This document shows positions 8,067 through 17,000 of a DNA stretch of 25,809 nucleotides, piece after piece. Source of the stretch: DASTYK01 sp964384585. GTDB taxonomy: Bacteria > Gemmatimonadota > Gemmatimonadetes > Longimicrobiales > RSA9. The stretch is from contig CAYLME010000034.1 in assembly GCA_964384585.1 (NCBI GenBank), forward strand, positions 1 to 25,809. The letters are read 5' to 3'. Position numbers and translations under genes: made by a program. Positions within the stretch are counted from its first letter, which is position 1, and each line of letters begins with the position of its first letter. The notes under the pieces are model-generated. The model had not been told where the DNA came from. It searched no databases and saw only the letters and a program-made list of their open reading frames with translations.

Positions 8067-8090
8067 GCGGCGCCGGGATACCGGCGCCGC
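8067..8090. terminator. Perfect 10-bp hairpin between convergent genes
   Basis: A 10-base arm (8067-8076) and its exact complement (8081-8090) enclose the tetraloop GATA. It lies between the stop of the zinc peptidase (8040) and the stop of the opposite-strand small gene (8094). It has no T tract on either side but is well placed to end transcription from both. Confidence 0.7.
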
Positions 8091-8093
8091 GCC

Positions 8094-8327
8094 TCAGTGC
8101 TCGTGATGCACGTGATGTGCATGACGGGCGCCCATCGCACGGCCGAGCGCGAGCCCGAGCGGCAGCGCGATCGCCACTGCACCGATCGCCGTGGCGCGCG
8201 GCGCCCACGCGTGCTTCATGTCCCAGCGCATCTTCGCGAGACGAGCCGACTTTACCGGGTGCCCCACCATGAACGTGGTCCGGGGCGCCTTCGCATATGC
8301 GTATCCCTTGAGCAGATCGCGAACCAT
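8094..8327 (-). CDS. Small single-span membrane protein with His-rich tail
   Basis: A 77-residue protein. The ATG at 8327 is chosen because a perfect GGAGG (8333-8337) stands 5 bases before it; the frame stays open to 8402. The basic N-terminal half (KGYAYAKAPRTTFM, then HPVKSARLAKMRWD) is followed by one hydrophobic segment rich in Ala, Leu and Gly (about residues 47-66), then a short tail of His with a few Ala, Val and Glu (HAHHVHHEH). The charge pattern favours the N-terminus inside and the His tail outside. I do not recognise a named family. The His tail could bind metal, which is a guess. It converges with the zinc peptidase gene and is separate from the beta-propeller gene. Confidence 0.7.
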   Translation of the reverse strand: MVRDLLKGYAYAKAPRTTFMVGHPVKSARLAKMRWDMKHAWAPRATAIGAVAIALPLGLALGRAMGARHAHHVHHEH

Positions 8328-8428
8328 GTCTGCCTCCGTTTTGCGGGTGCTTCCATCACGGCAATTGCTGCCGTTTCCGGAGACTGAGAGAGCAAGATGC
8401 ATGCACGCACTCCGTCGGTACTGGATGC

Positions 8429-9679
8429 TCAGCCCGGAAGCCAGGACTCATCCATGGCGTAAACCTCGATCGACTGTTCGTCGAAGGCACCGGTTCGGCC
8501 GAGTACCAGGTGACCCTGGTGCACATCGAGGAGGAAGGCACCACCTGGAAGGTGCACCGTCGCGAGCCATTCACCCGTTGGGGAAACAACCTGCCACGAC
8601 GCGGACGGTTGTTGGAATGCTTCTGCGGAGCCCAGCCACACCTGATCGCCATTATAGATTCGGAGCGATTTGAAGGCAGGCTGCGAGTCGGGCAGGAATG
8701 CCGCGTTCAACATCGGATGATCTGCAAGCATCGTCCCGAGCATCTGCAACCCACGCAGGTCCTCCGACAGCATCCCGCTCAATGAATCTCGATCCACCGG
8801 ACGGCGCGCCAGCCGCAAGCGGTGGATGCGGACCGGTCTGCCCAGTTCGTTCAGTACTTCGTATTCGTAACCATCGCCGGACCCATAGATGAGCGCGCCA
8901 GCACCCACGGCAAAGGGCACACCGAGACCCCAGACAGGACTGAGGGAAGTCCCCTCCATTTCGATGGAAGTACTCCCGGAACTCAGAATGACAATGGTAT
9001 CGGCCATTACCGCCGACCGATCCTGCAGTAGCGCTGCGAAAGGAGTTGTGCGCAGCTCGTCCGTTCCGGACCGTGCCACGGTTCGGGCGCGTTCGTACAG
9101 CGGATAGAGCGCTACGAAAATACTGTCGTTCCATCGGAATACGCTCAGCGGCCGCCGGCCACTTTCGTTCTGAATAGTGTGCTCATACGCCATGCCCCCA
9201 TCGGGAGCGAAGACTGTGACTCTGCCGAGTCGGCGGTCGTATACCAGGATCGAATCGCCCGCGAGCCGTTGGAGATTGACAGGGAACATTACCTCGCCCG
9301 GCCCGAACCCGCGCGAAGCAACCGTCGTTACTCCCTGTGCGGGCGTAAAGGCCTTCACTTCTCCCGCTTGCATATCGACAAACACGATCCGGGAGTCACT
9401 CATCCGAAGAGCTGCGGTCACATTTCCGAGCGGGTAGCCATCTTCTCCACCGAATGTCGACTTCAGCACTCCTGATCGGGTGGCGTCCGGAATGACATCA
9501 ATGGGAGAGGTGGACGTGACGATAACGATGCCTGCGCTATCGCTGACCGTCGGAGCTTCACCAATCCGACCATCTGTCCCGCACGCGATGGTCAGCAGCA
9601 GGGCGCCGACGGCATGCGTGTTGAGTCGGGTCGACCCTCTTGTCCATCTCACCTCGCGGCAACGTGCGAATACGTGCAT
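8429..9679 (-). CDS. 6-bladed beta-propeller lipoprotein
   Basis: A 416-residue predicted lipoprotein with the lipobox LLLTIAC (C33), preceded by a rather long basic N-terminal region; an internal GTG nine codons in is an alternative start. The body is a run of beta-rich repeats of NHL/TolB type: phrases such as GFGPGEVMFP, ILVYDRRLGRVTVF and IRIYNGDQVWLG mark successive blades. The RGFGPGEF-like motif is typical of 6-bladed propeller lipoproteins that are numerous in Gemmatimonadota and Bacteroidota, mostly without assigned function. It follows the small secreted peptide gene by 91 bases on the same strand. Third-position G/C is lower than in the left-hand genes. Fold confident, role unknown. 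Confidence 0.85.
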   Translation of the reverse strand: MHVFARCREVRWTRGSTRLNTHAVGALLLTIACGTDGRIGEAPTVSDSAGIVIVTSTSPIDVIPDATRSGVLKSTFGGEDGYPLGNVTAALRMSDSRIVFVDMQAGEVKAFTPAQGVTTVASRGFGPGEVMFPVNLQRLAGDSILVYDRRLGRVTVFAPDGGMAYEHTIQNESGRRPLSVFRWNDSIFVALYPLYERARTVARSGTDELRTTPFAALLQDRSAVMADTIVILSSGSTSIEMEGTSLSPVWGLGVPFAVGAGALIYGSGDGYEYEVLNELGRPVRIHRLRLARRPVDRDSLSGMLSEDLRGLQMLGTMLADHPMLNAAFLPDSQPAFKSLRIYNGDQVWLGSAEAFQQPSASWQVVSPTGEWLATVHLPGGAFLLDVHQGHLVLGRTGAFDEQSIEVYAMDESWLPG

Positions 9680-9770
9680 GTGCTGTCAGTGGAGGCCGGC
9701 AACTCAAGGGACCAGGTGATCTGCATATCCACGACCTCCTGCTGAGCGCCAAAAACGATTCGTGTGGGAG

Positions 9771-9983
9771 TTACAGGAACATCCAGCTTTGCATTGCGAT
9801 AGCATGAGGCCCGTTCAGCAGCAATGGCGGCCGGCTAATCTCTGGAGTTGCCAGAGGATCCGGGCCGTTGGGTCCGAACGAGGCACACACTGTCGGATCC
9901 GCTGAGTCGTCCAACTGCTGAGCAACACCAGCCTGAGAAACAACACCTAGTAACGCCCCGAGAATGATCCACGCACGGGCCAC
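9771..9983 (-). CDS. Small secreted peptide, function unknown
   Basis: A 70-residue peptide starting at GTG (9983) with a perfect GGAGG at 9989-9993, 5 bases upstream. The first 22 residues form a signal peptide: ARAW, a hydrophobic stretch (IILGALLGVV), then SQAGVAQ with a likely cut after GVA. The mature part of about 48 residues is rich in Pro, Asp and Ala and has a single Cys (TVCASFGPNGPDP). Nothing marks it as an enzyme. It lies between a LuxR-type gene and a beta-propeller lipoprotein, all on one strand. In Bacteroidota, small NVEALA-type secreted peptides sit beside propeller lipoproteins; the arrangement is similar but the sequence is not. Confidence 0.6.
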   Translation of the reverse strand: MARAWIILGALLGVVSQAGVAQQLDDSADPTVCASFGPNGPDPLATPEISRPPLLLNGPHAIAMQSWMFL

Positions 9984-10063
9984 AGTGTCCTCCAGGAAGC
10001 GCGTTGTGACAAGCCACTGTCCGCAAGGTAGCGATGGCTGAAGGTTCAGCGCATCGGGCGCAT

Positions 10064-10318
10064 TCACGTACGCGGGTGGAGAATAGATTCGACGTGGCGG
10101 CGAGTACCTACACCTAAGCTCGATAGCACTCGTTCAGCGTGAGTAGCGGCCGTTTTGACCGAGATTCCAAGTTCAGCTGCGATCTCTTTATCAGTCCGTC
10201 GCCAATAGAGAAGCACTGCCACCTGCGCTTGCCGAGGAGTCAGCCGATGAATTCGCTCGATGTCACTCAAGGCCGGGGGAGGAATAACTGCAAAACTCCA
10301 CTTGCCGCGTCCATGCAT
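10064..10318 (-). CDS. Stand-alone LuxR-type HTH protein
   Basis: An 84-residue protein that is little more than a LuxR/GerE DNA-binding domain: LTPRQAQV at residues 26-33 and DKEIAAELGISVKTAATH at 43-60. It has no receiver or ligand-binding domain. The frame is open 44 codons further up, but the ATG at 10318 has a ribosome binding site (GAGGAG at 10323-10328, 4 bases before it) and the upstream residues show no domain. It may be a compact GerE-like regulator or the C-terminal remnant of a larger response regulator. It precedes the secreted peptide gene by 80 bases, so it could control that peptide and the propeller gene. Confidence 0.75.
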   Translation of the reverse strand: MHGRGKWSFAVIPPPALSDIERIHRLTPRQAQVAVLLYWRRTDKEIAAELGISVKTAATHAERVLSSLGVGTRRHVESILHPRT

Positions 10319-10600
10319 TGCTCTCCTCGCATGTGATGGGGGCTGACAGAACGGTACGGCGGTTCTTCCTGGCAGTGGCACGAACGAGGCGTGGGTGTGG
10401 CGCGTTTGCCGGGCCCACAACAACTCCTCACTATAGTGCAACGGGTTCACACTCGGATGGGCAGCACCTGCCTATTGCGGCAACGTCAGCCGCACGCTCA
10501 TGATGGGCGCTTGCAATTGAGTCGCAGCGCGTAATGGTTGTGTAGTGGCACCGTCGAGACACCAGGAAGCAGCCATACGAGCGATTGCTACGACAGAGCG

Positions 10601-11119
10601 CTATTCGCCCGACGACACGACCGGGCCTCGGGCCTCCAACCTCATGTCCATCTCGATTTCTGGCGCCCAGAGCGAGCCGGGCAGCTGTCGAAATCCCGCT
10701 TTCTCATAGCTGCGGATTGCGGCGCGGTTGGACGGTTCGACCGACAGCCAGATGCGGCCGTGGCCGGCGTCACGCGCGACCTGTACGGCAACCGCGTTCG
10801 CGTGCGTGCCGATGCCACGGCTGCGGATGGACTGGTGCAGGAAGTTCGCGAGTTCGACCGTGCCGGCCTCGGCCGGCACGAGCATGACATGACCGCAGAC
10901 GCGACCGTCGATGTCGATGACGAGGTGCTCGCCGGCGTTCAGGACGTGATCGAGCCACCGCCGGATCTGCTCGATCGAGCGTGGCGGCAGTCCCTGCGCT
11001 CCGCGTTTCGGCTCGAAGCTGTCGTACATGGCCTCGAGCGCGGGCCGGTCTGCCGGCACGTAGCGCCGCACCGTGAATGGTGCGCCTGTCCTGTCTTCGA
11101 GCACGATCGGCAGTTGCAA
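10601..11119 (-). CDS. GNAT acyltransferase, AcuA-like by context
   Basis: A 172-residue GNAT-fold enzyme. The acetyl-CoA-binding loop is SRGIGTHAN (pattern R/Q-x-x-G-x-G/A), and the C-terminal NRAAIRSYEKAGF is the usual GNAT motif B. The frame runs without a stop back into the deacetylase gene, so the start must be chosen: a TTG at 11119, 11 bases after the acuC stop with AGGA before it, or a GTG at 11104. No ATG precedes the fold. It is last in an operon with acuB-like and acuC genes. In Bacillus the acuABC operon pairs AcuA, which acetylates and inactivates acetyl-CoA synthetase, with the deacetylase AcuC. This protein may play the AcuA part; sequence alone does not prove it. Confidence 0.82.
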   Translation of the reverse strand: MQLPIVLEDRTGAPFTVRRYVPADRPALEAMYDSFEPKRGAQGLPPRSIEQIRRWLDHVLNAGEHLVIDIDGRVCGHVMLVPAEAGTVELANFLHQSIRSRGIGTHANAVAVQVARDAGHGRIWLSVEPSNRAAIRSYEKAGFRQLPGSLWAPEIEMDMRLEARGPVVSSGE

Positions 11120-11130
11120 CAGTGTTCGTC

Positions 11131-12297
11131 CTAGAAGCCGAGACCCCAGCCAGTGAGAAGCGGCAGCACCGCGCGGCGCAGTGAACCGAGCGTGCGTGTG
11201 TTCGTTTCGGTTGCTGCCGCGCGACGATCGGACGGCAGGAATGCGTCCGGCGCGTCGCGCAACGTTGACGGCACCAGCTCGCCGCACTCGAGACGCAGCA
11301 TACGCAGGTAGTCGTCCGGTATCACGTTCGGCGCGTCGATACCATTGAGCGCCGCCCACACGAGTGTCCATGCGCGCGGCACCACCTTGTAGATCGAGTA
11401 TCCGCCGCCGCCCGTGGCGACGAGGCGGCCCTCGCAATGCTCGTCGGCAACGTCGCATACCAGGCGCGTCATGCGTTCGAAGAGACCCGTGGTGCAGCGC
11501 AGGTGTGTCAGCGGATCGAGCACGTGCGCATCGCAGCCGCACTGCAGCACGATCACGTCGGGCTCGAACGCCTTCGCGATGTCCGGCACGAGCGAGCGGA
11601 ACGCCGCCTCGAACGACGCGTCCTCGGTGTGTGCATCGAGCGGCATGTTCACGCTATAGCCGACCCCGTCGCCCTCACCGGTTTCTTCGACGAAGCCAGT
11701 GCCCGGGAACAGGAACGCGCCGCTCTCGTGGAACGACAGCGTGAGTACGTCCGGATCGTCGTAGAAGATCCATTGCACGCCGTCGCCGTGATGTGCGTCA
11801 TAGTCGATATAGAGCACGCGTGCGCCGTGCTCCCGCTGCATCCAGCGGATCGCGACGGCGAGGTCGTTGTAGATGCAGAAGCCTGCGCTCTCCGCGCGCC
11901 GCGCGTGGTGCAGGCCACCCGAGATGTTGAACGCGCGGCGCACCTGTCCGCTCATGACGAGTTCGGCGGCCGTCAGCGTCGCACCGACGATGTGCGCCGC
12001 GGCGTCGTGCATGCCTTCGACGATCGGCACGTCGTCGGTACCTAGGCCGAAACGCGCTGCGGCGGGGAACGGCCCATCCACGGATGCGCGCCTCACTGCA
12101 TCGACCAGTTCCGGTGCATGGGCGAGGAGCAGCTCATCGTCGCTCGCGCTGCGCGGCGCGACGATCTGGCTGTCCTCGATCAGGCCGAGCTGGCGGATCA
12201 GGTCGAGCGTGAGCTGCAGGCGACGCGGGTTCATCGGGTGCGTCGCAGTGAAGCGGTACGACGCGAGCGCGTCGTCCCACACGAACGCTGTCTGCAA
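11131..12297 (-). CDS. acuC: AcuC-type class I lysine deacetylase
   Basis: A 388-residue member of the arginase/deacetylase superfamily, which removes acetyl groups from lysine with a zinc-bound water. The active-site pattern is complete: H130-H131 in GGLHHARR, zinc ligands D167 and H169 in DYDAHHGDG, D256 in CGCDAHVL, and the glycine-rich TGGGGYS with its transition-state tyrosine. Length and motifs fit AcuC, which reactivates acetyl-CoA synthetase in Bacillus. The start is TTG (12297), with GGAG 9 bases upstream inside the end of the acuB-like gene; the intergenic gap is 6 bases, so translation is probably coupled. The GNAT gene follows 11 bases downstream. No acsA is in the window. Confidence 0.93.
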   Translation of the reverse strand: MQTAFVWDDALASYRFTATHPMNPRRLQLTLDLIRQLGLIEDSQIVAPRSASDDELLLAHAPELVDAVRRASVDGPFPAAARFGLGTDDVPIVEGMHDAAAHIVGATLTAAELVMSGQVRRAFNISGGLHHARRAESAGFCIYNDLAVAIRWMQREHGARVLYIDYDAHHGDGVQWIFYDDPDVLTLSFHESGAFLFPGTGFVEETGEGDGVGYSVNMPLDAHTEDASFEAAFRSLVPDIAKAFEPDVIVLQCGCDAHVLDPLTHLRCTTGLFERMTRLVCDVADEHCEGRLVATGGGGYSIYKVVPRAWTLVWAALNGIDAPNVIPDDYLRMLRLECGELVPSTLRDAPDAFLPSDRRAAATETNTRTLGSLRRAVLPLLTGWGLGF

Positions 12298-12303
12298 CCG
12301 GTG

Positions 12304-13017
12304 TTACTCCGGCCAGGAGGTAACGACGCCGCGCGTGGGGGAGTGCCCGTCCGCCGGGTCGATCGGACCGTACGCCTCGATCTCGAGCGACGGCCAGCCG
12401 ATCGTGTAGCCGAGCCGGCGCAGTGCGTCGATGACCGGCGTCGGGTTGACGGTCTGCAGGTGCATGATGCCGATGGAGTACTCTTCCTTCGTCGGCGCGA
12501 GCACGAGGCCCGTGATGTTGACGCGGTGCTCGATGCCGATCACACGTACGACGCGTGCCAGTTCGCCCGGCCGGTTCTCCATGCGCACTTCGATGCGCGA
12601 CGACGCCTGGTTGACGCCGAACAGATCGACGAACGCCTGCAGCACATCGCTCTCCGTCAGGATCCCGACAAGTGCATCACCCGTCACGACCGGCAGCGAG
12701 CCGATCCGGTGCGCATAGAGCAGCTTGCCGGCTTCCTCGATGGGCATGTCGGGGTGTGCCGTGATCAGTTCACGCGTCATCACGTCCTGCACCGTGCGTG
12801 TGCGCAGCGCGTCCTGCAGCTCGTCGCGCTGGTCGGCCCACATCGGAGGGATGGCGAGGCGGATGTCACGATCCGTCACGAGACCGACAAGCCGTTCACC
12901 CTGCAGGACCGGCAGGTGTCGTACGCGGTGCTTGCGTGCAAGCGCGAGGGCGTCGGCGATCGGCGTGTCCGGCGCAACGGTGATGACGCGCTGCGCCATG
13001 CGGCTGCGAACCAGCAT
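12304..13017 (-). CDS. acuB: AcuB-like CBS-CBS-ACT protein
   Basis: A 237-residue cytoplasmic protein with two CBS domains (about 1-62 and 75-135) and a C-terminal ACT domain (about 143-215). CBS pairs bind adenine nucleotides; ACT domains bind small ligands such as amino acids. The N-terminus MLVRSRMAQ and the repeated VQDVMTREL phrase match AcuB, the least understood member of acuABC. The ATG at 13017 is chosen because it starts at the CBS fold; a GTG at 13059 would add 14 residues of no clear structure. It is the first gene of a three-gene operon with acuC and a GNAT, so it may sense the energy or nucleotide state and adjust acetylation. Confidence 0.9.
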   Translation of the reverse strand: MLVRSRMAQRVITVAPDTPIADALALARKHRVRHLPVLQGERLVGLVTDRDIRLAIPPMWADQRDELQDALRTRTVQDVMTRELITAHPDMPIEEAGKLLYAHRIGSLPVVTGDALVGILTESDVLQAFVDLFGVNQASSRIEVRMENRPGELARVVRVIGIEHRVNITGLVLAPTKEEYSIGIMHLQTVNPTPVIDALRRLGYTIGWPSLEIEAYGPIDPADGHSPTRGVVTSWPE

Positions 13018-13134
13018 AGCGGCACCAGGGGCACAGGGAATGGCATGTGGCCGGGTCACTGCGAAGGTAACCGGCGGCGGAAATGCCGGTCAAGCGGCGG
13101 GTGGCGGTGATGGCCCAGCGTGACGTGACGCGTA

Positions 13135-13148
13135 CGTAACCCGTTACG
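13135..13148. promoter_or_regulatory. Perfect palindrome in the divergent acuB/AraC interval
   Basis: CGTAAC and GTTACG flank CC, giving a perfect 6-2-6 inverted repeat. It lies between two divergent genes, 118 bases from the acuB start and 95 from the AraC-type start, a typical place for a shared operator. The AraC-type protein is the obvious candidate to bind, though AraC sites are often direct rather than inverted repeats. Confidence 0.45.
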
Positions 13149-13242
13149 AGACAAGTGCCTTCGAGCATCCGAGCGGCTGGTTGATGACGTCTGGCTGACG
13201 AGTGTGGGCGACAATCTCCTGTAAATTCAAAAGGAGCCGATC

Positions 13243-14001
13243 ATGCGCGACCCGATTCCCGCCGAATGCCAGCTCGCCCTCATCGCACCGCCCTACGACC
13301 GCTTTCACGACGCCACGTCGCTCGCCATGCGCGAAGTGATCGGGAGGAGAGGTGTGGCATTCGTGTGGTGGCTCATGAACGCGGCGGAGCAGAAGCCCGA
13401 GTTCGAGTTCCTGCGCATTCGTCCGGCAAGCGTGCCGCTCGTTGTTGTGCTGCCGCCGCCCGAGGATGTGCTGCAGACCATGCCGCTCCTGGGCCAGCTC
13501 CGCCGCCTGCATCCCCGCGCCGTGCTGCCCGTCGGCACCATGGATTCGCCGCGCCGCATTCGGGACCTCTTGAATGTGCCGCCGTCGCCATTCGGTGAGA
13601 CCGTCGCCAGGTATCTCACGCGACGCGGCGTCATCGACGACCCCGGCCTCGAGCGCTGCGTCCAGCGCATCTTCGAGCTCGCCCCCGAGATCCAGAGTGT
13701 GACACAGCTCGCGAAGCGGCTGTACACGTCGCGCCGCACGCTCGGCCGTCAGTTCGCCGGTGCCGAGCTGCCGGTGCCCTCACACTGGCTGGGCTTCGCC
13801 CGGGTGCTACATGTCGCGATTCACCTGCAGCGCGAGCCCCAGGCGATCGTCCGGATCGCGATGAACATGGGGTATCCGGACGGATTCACGTTGAGCAACC
13901 AGATGAAGCGTCTGATCGGGATGCGGCCGACGGAGCTGCGGGGGTATGTGGGGTGGGAGTGGATCGTGGAGGCGTGGTTGGAGAGAGAGGGGCTAGTTTA
14001 A
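13243..14001 (+). CDS. AraC-type transcriptional regulator
   Basis: A 252-residue protein with a strong ribosome binding site, AGGAG at 13232-13236, 6 bases before ATG. The C-terminal third (about 145-238) is an AraC-type double helix-turn-helix: first helix pair around QLAKRLYTSRRTLGRQF, second around IAMNMGYPDGFTLSNQMKR, ending GMRPTELRGY. The canonical second motif has GFxDxSxFSRxFK; here it is GYPDGFTLSNQMK, which is acceptable. The N-terminal 140 residues are of no family I recognise and lack a cupin-type pattern. The gene is divergent from the acu operon and could control it. Its TAA overlaps the stop of the convergent low-GC gene. Confidence 0.85.
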   Translation: MRDPIPAECQLALIAPPYDRFHDATSLAMREVIGRRGVAFVWWLMNAAEQKPEFEFLRIRPASVPLVVVLPPPEDVLQTMPLLGQLRRLHPRAVLPVGTMDSPRRIRDLLNVPPSPFGETVARYLTRRGVIDDPGLERCVQRIFELAPEIQSVTQLAKRLYTSRRTLGRQFAGAELPVPSHWLGFARVLHVAIHLQREPQAIVRIAMNMGYPDGFTLSNQMKRLIGMRPTELRGYVGWEWIVEAWLEREGLV

Positions 14002-17000
14002 AGCGAAGCCAACAGAGCCTCCGCTTCGGTATGGGTCGCGATCGCCTTGGCCTGCTTAGACCGGTATAAGGTGGCGTGACAGATTGCCCGAGCCTGCGCG
14101 GGGTCGGTCGCTATAAGTCCGCGGGCTAATGCGAGTCGAAGCCGAAGGAATGAGAACACGTTTCGGTCAGCAACTTTGCTCACGGCTCGCTCGATGTTTG
14201 GCATGGGATCGACTCCGACACTTGGTCCGCAGTCCGCGGCAAATGCCAGCGTATAGCTAGGATCGGTGAGTTGCAACTGAAATGCATTCGTACGGCGATA
14301 CAGATCCCAGAAGATCTGTTGCGCGGACGTCGTATTGCCTGTTGCGATATCGGCGATCCCACAGAATGTCAATCCAATGATTGAGTAGGTCACGGATGGC
14401 GTGGAGCGTAACTGCAGGCCATAGTTTCTGGCTAAGTCAAAGTTGGCAGCCGCGATCTCAATAACCGCCAGATTGGCAAGCGCATATAGTTGAACGTGTG
14501 GGTTAAAAAGCGTGGCCACACGTAGCAATCGCCTAGCCTCCGCTAGTTCGCCTATTTCATAGTTGAGTACTGCCAAGTTGTTGTAGTAGCGCTCCCGCAG
14601 AAAATACAACGCAGCCCGTTCTGCAACGCGTTCCGACTCCTCGAAGTCTGCGAAAGCTCCATCGACTTCGCCCTTCAGGAATCTCACTAATGCGCGTGTG
14701 TCAAAGGCATTGGAGAGCACCACCGGATCGTTTAGAGCCAACGCAAGTTCGACCGCCTGAGCCGCTTCACTGAGTGCCACTTCGGGGTTACCGAACAATT
14801 GGTTGATCCGGGCGGACTTCATCACCACTTCAGCGAGCCCGCGTGGATTAGACGCTGTTCGGTCGGATACGAACAGATTGAACGCGGGTAGGATGATAGC
14901 TTCTTTGCCATACTGGTAAGCCCGGTCAACAGCAATCAAGTAGGCACGGGCAATAGCGGCTTGATCTACGCGACTAGCGTGCATTTCGGTTAGGCGGGCG
15001 GCAATCTCGACCCACTCCTCGTCGGAGTTAGCATCAAGGTATGTGTAGCTACTCGTAATTCGAGCCAGTTCCTCCTCAGGAGTTCGATGATTCAGGGAGA
15101 GCAGGTGCGGATGAGCATCTTCCCAACGATTGACCCGGCAATAGTATGACGCGAGCAGCCTCGACCTGCTCTGGTACTCCTCGGCTGTGGCCGATCGCAC
15201 CAACGCCGACTTACACGCTTTTTCGACGTTTTCAAACGAGCCGGAGGCTAGGGCGCGACTCGCCGCCATTTCATAGTGGACACCGGCTGCTTGGCGGTCT
15301 CTGGCGAGATCGTAGCACTCAGCCGCTAGTAGGTACTCACCGTTCCGTAAATGAAATGCAGCCAGGGCTAGCCTTAAATTCTGCTGACTTGTTGATCCCG
15401 CCACAGCTAGGTACGCTTTGGATACATGGGGTTCCACCACCGACAGCCTACCGTCGCTTACCATCGCCAGCGACTGAGCACATAGAGTCCGCACTGCCAA
15501 ACCAATCTCTGCGTCAGAAAGAGTCAAAATCGTTGCGACGGAGGGCAAGCTCAAGCTGACCAAGGACAGGACCAGACAACCGAGAACATTCAACTCTACT
15601 TCTCGAAGGTATTCAATTTGGCTGATCACGGTTTGGGCTAAGCGGCCGTCGAACTCCCAAGTCGACCCGGTGGAACTCGATCCATCGGCGATGGCGTCCG
15701 CCATCCGAATGATGCGCCGAGGAACGCCTCGACCCTGCTCTAGGATCACGCTACGCTGGGATTCGGTTAGCAAATAGCCGTTCGCTGTTGCAACGCGGTC
15801 AAGTAAGGCCGCCGAGAAGCGATCATCGAGGGTTCCGACTCGAATAACGTCGACGTTCGGAAAGAGTGCTGCGATCCAGGACCATTCCGGTGTACTGCCG
15901 TCCCCAGTCGTCGCGCATACCGTCATTACCGCCTGACTCTTGCTCATGGCCGGAAGCAACCGGAAGAATTCGCGCGTGGCGTTGTCGGCATGATTGAAGT
16001 TGTCAACGGCGAAGATCGTCCATTGGTCGCCGATGAAATCAGCTGTCCGACCCGCCAGAGATGCAATGTGGTCGCTTCGGCCCTGTGCAATCGGTACCTC
16101 TGGCGCACCGATCGCTTTTATTAGTCGATGCACACCAGCCAGATCAGAGACGGGCGTTGGAGTCATGATGCTATATGTGTAAACTCGTGCACCTCTAACA
16201 GCGGCCAGTCTCGTTATCCAGTCGAGCACTCGAGATTTCCCGACACCTGGTTCACCAACGAGCATCGTAATAGGGTGTTGTTTTGGCGAGATCCGAGCTG
16301 CGATATCTCGTCGGGTCGTTTCGGGCAATATGATGGAAACAGCTCCACCGGTGGACTTGCTTGTGTGCCTGATTCGCTCCACCAGTTCGTCGATCGTGAG
16401 TTGATCATCACGCGTAAGTGGAACTGCCTCCAAGTGTTGAAGCTCAACTTGTGCCTCTTGCGGTCGCTCTAAAGTTGTTAGTGATTCGACAAGGAGCAGT
16501 CGCTCAGGAACTAATAGTTCGTCGTACTCGACTAACCACGCAGCTAGAGCCACCACTTCGCTTGCACAAACGCCTTGCACATTCAGACGAGCACGTACAA
16601 CGCGCCGCATTGTATGCAGCAGTCTGGCCGCTGTTGCGTCCTGCCAATCGAGGAACGTACGTGATATCGTCGGGAATGTCTCCAGGAAGTGGCCGTTATA
16701 CAGAGATACTGCCTCTAGAGCGTCCCCTCGGCGGAGCGCTGACATGCACTCCTCGGCATCGAGCGATACTTGGTCGCTACTTATAGCGAGCCGACCCTCG
16801 ACTAGTAAGCTCGGTGCACGCCTACGAATCGTGTACAAGAGCTGCCGTAGGCGATGGCGTTCATCCGATCCGTCACGTTCCCAGAGCAGCTCACAAAGTT
16901 CCGCACGGCTCGGAGTTCGTCGTGCAAGCGCTAGGTAGACAACGGCAGCGAGCCCAAGCGAGCTAAGATCACACTCGGACACAGCTGTGGATATCCGGTG

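Noticed and set aside
10601..11542. A 313-residue fused acetyltransferase reaching into acuC
   Set aside because: The upstream part only overlaps the deacetylase gene in another frame and is compositionally random; the GNAT fold begins near 11119.
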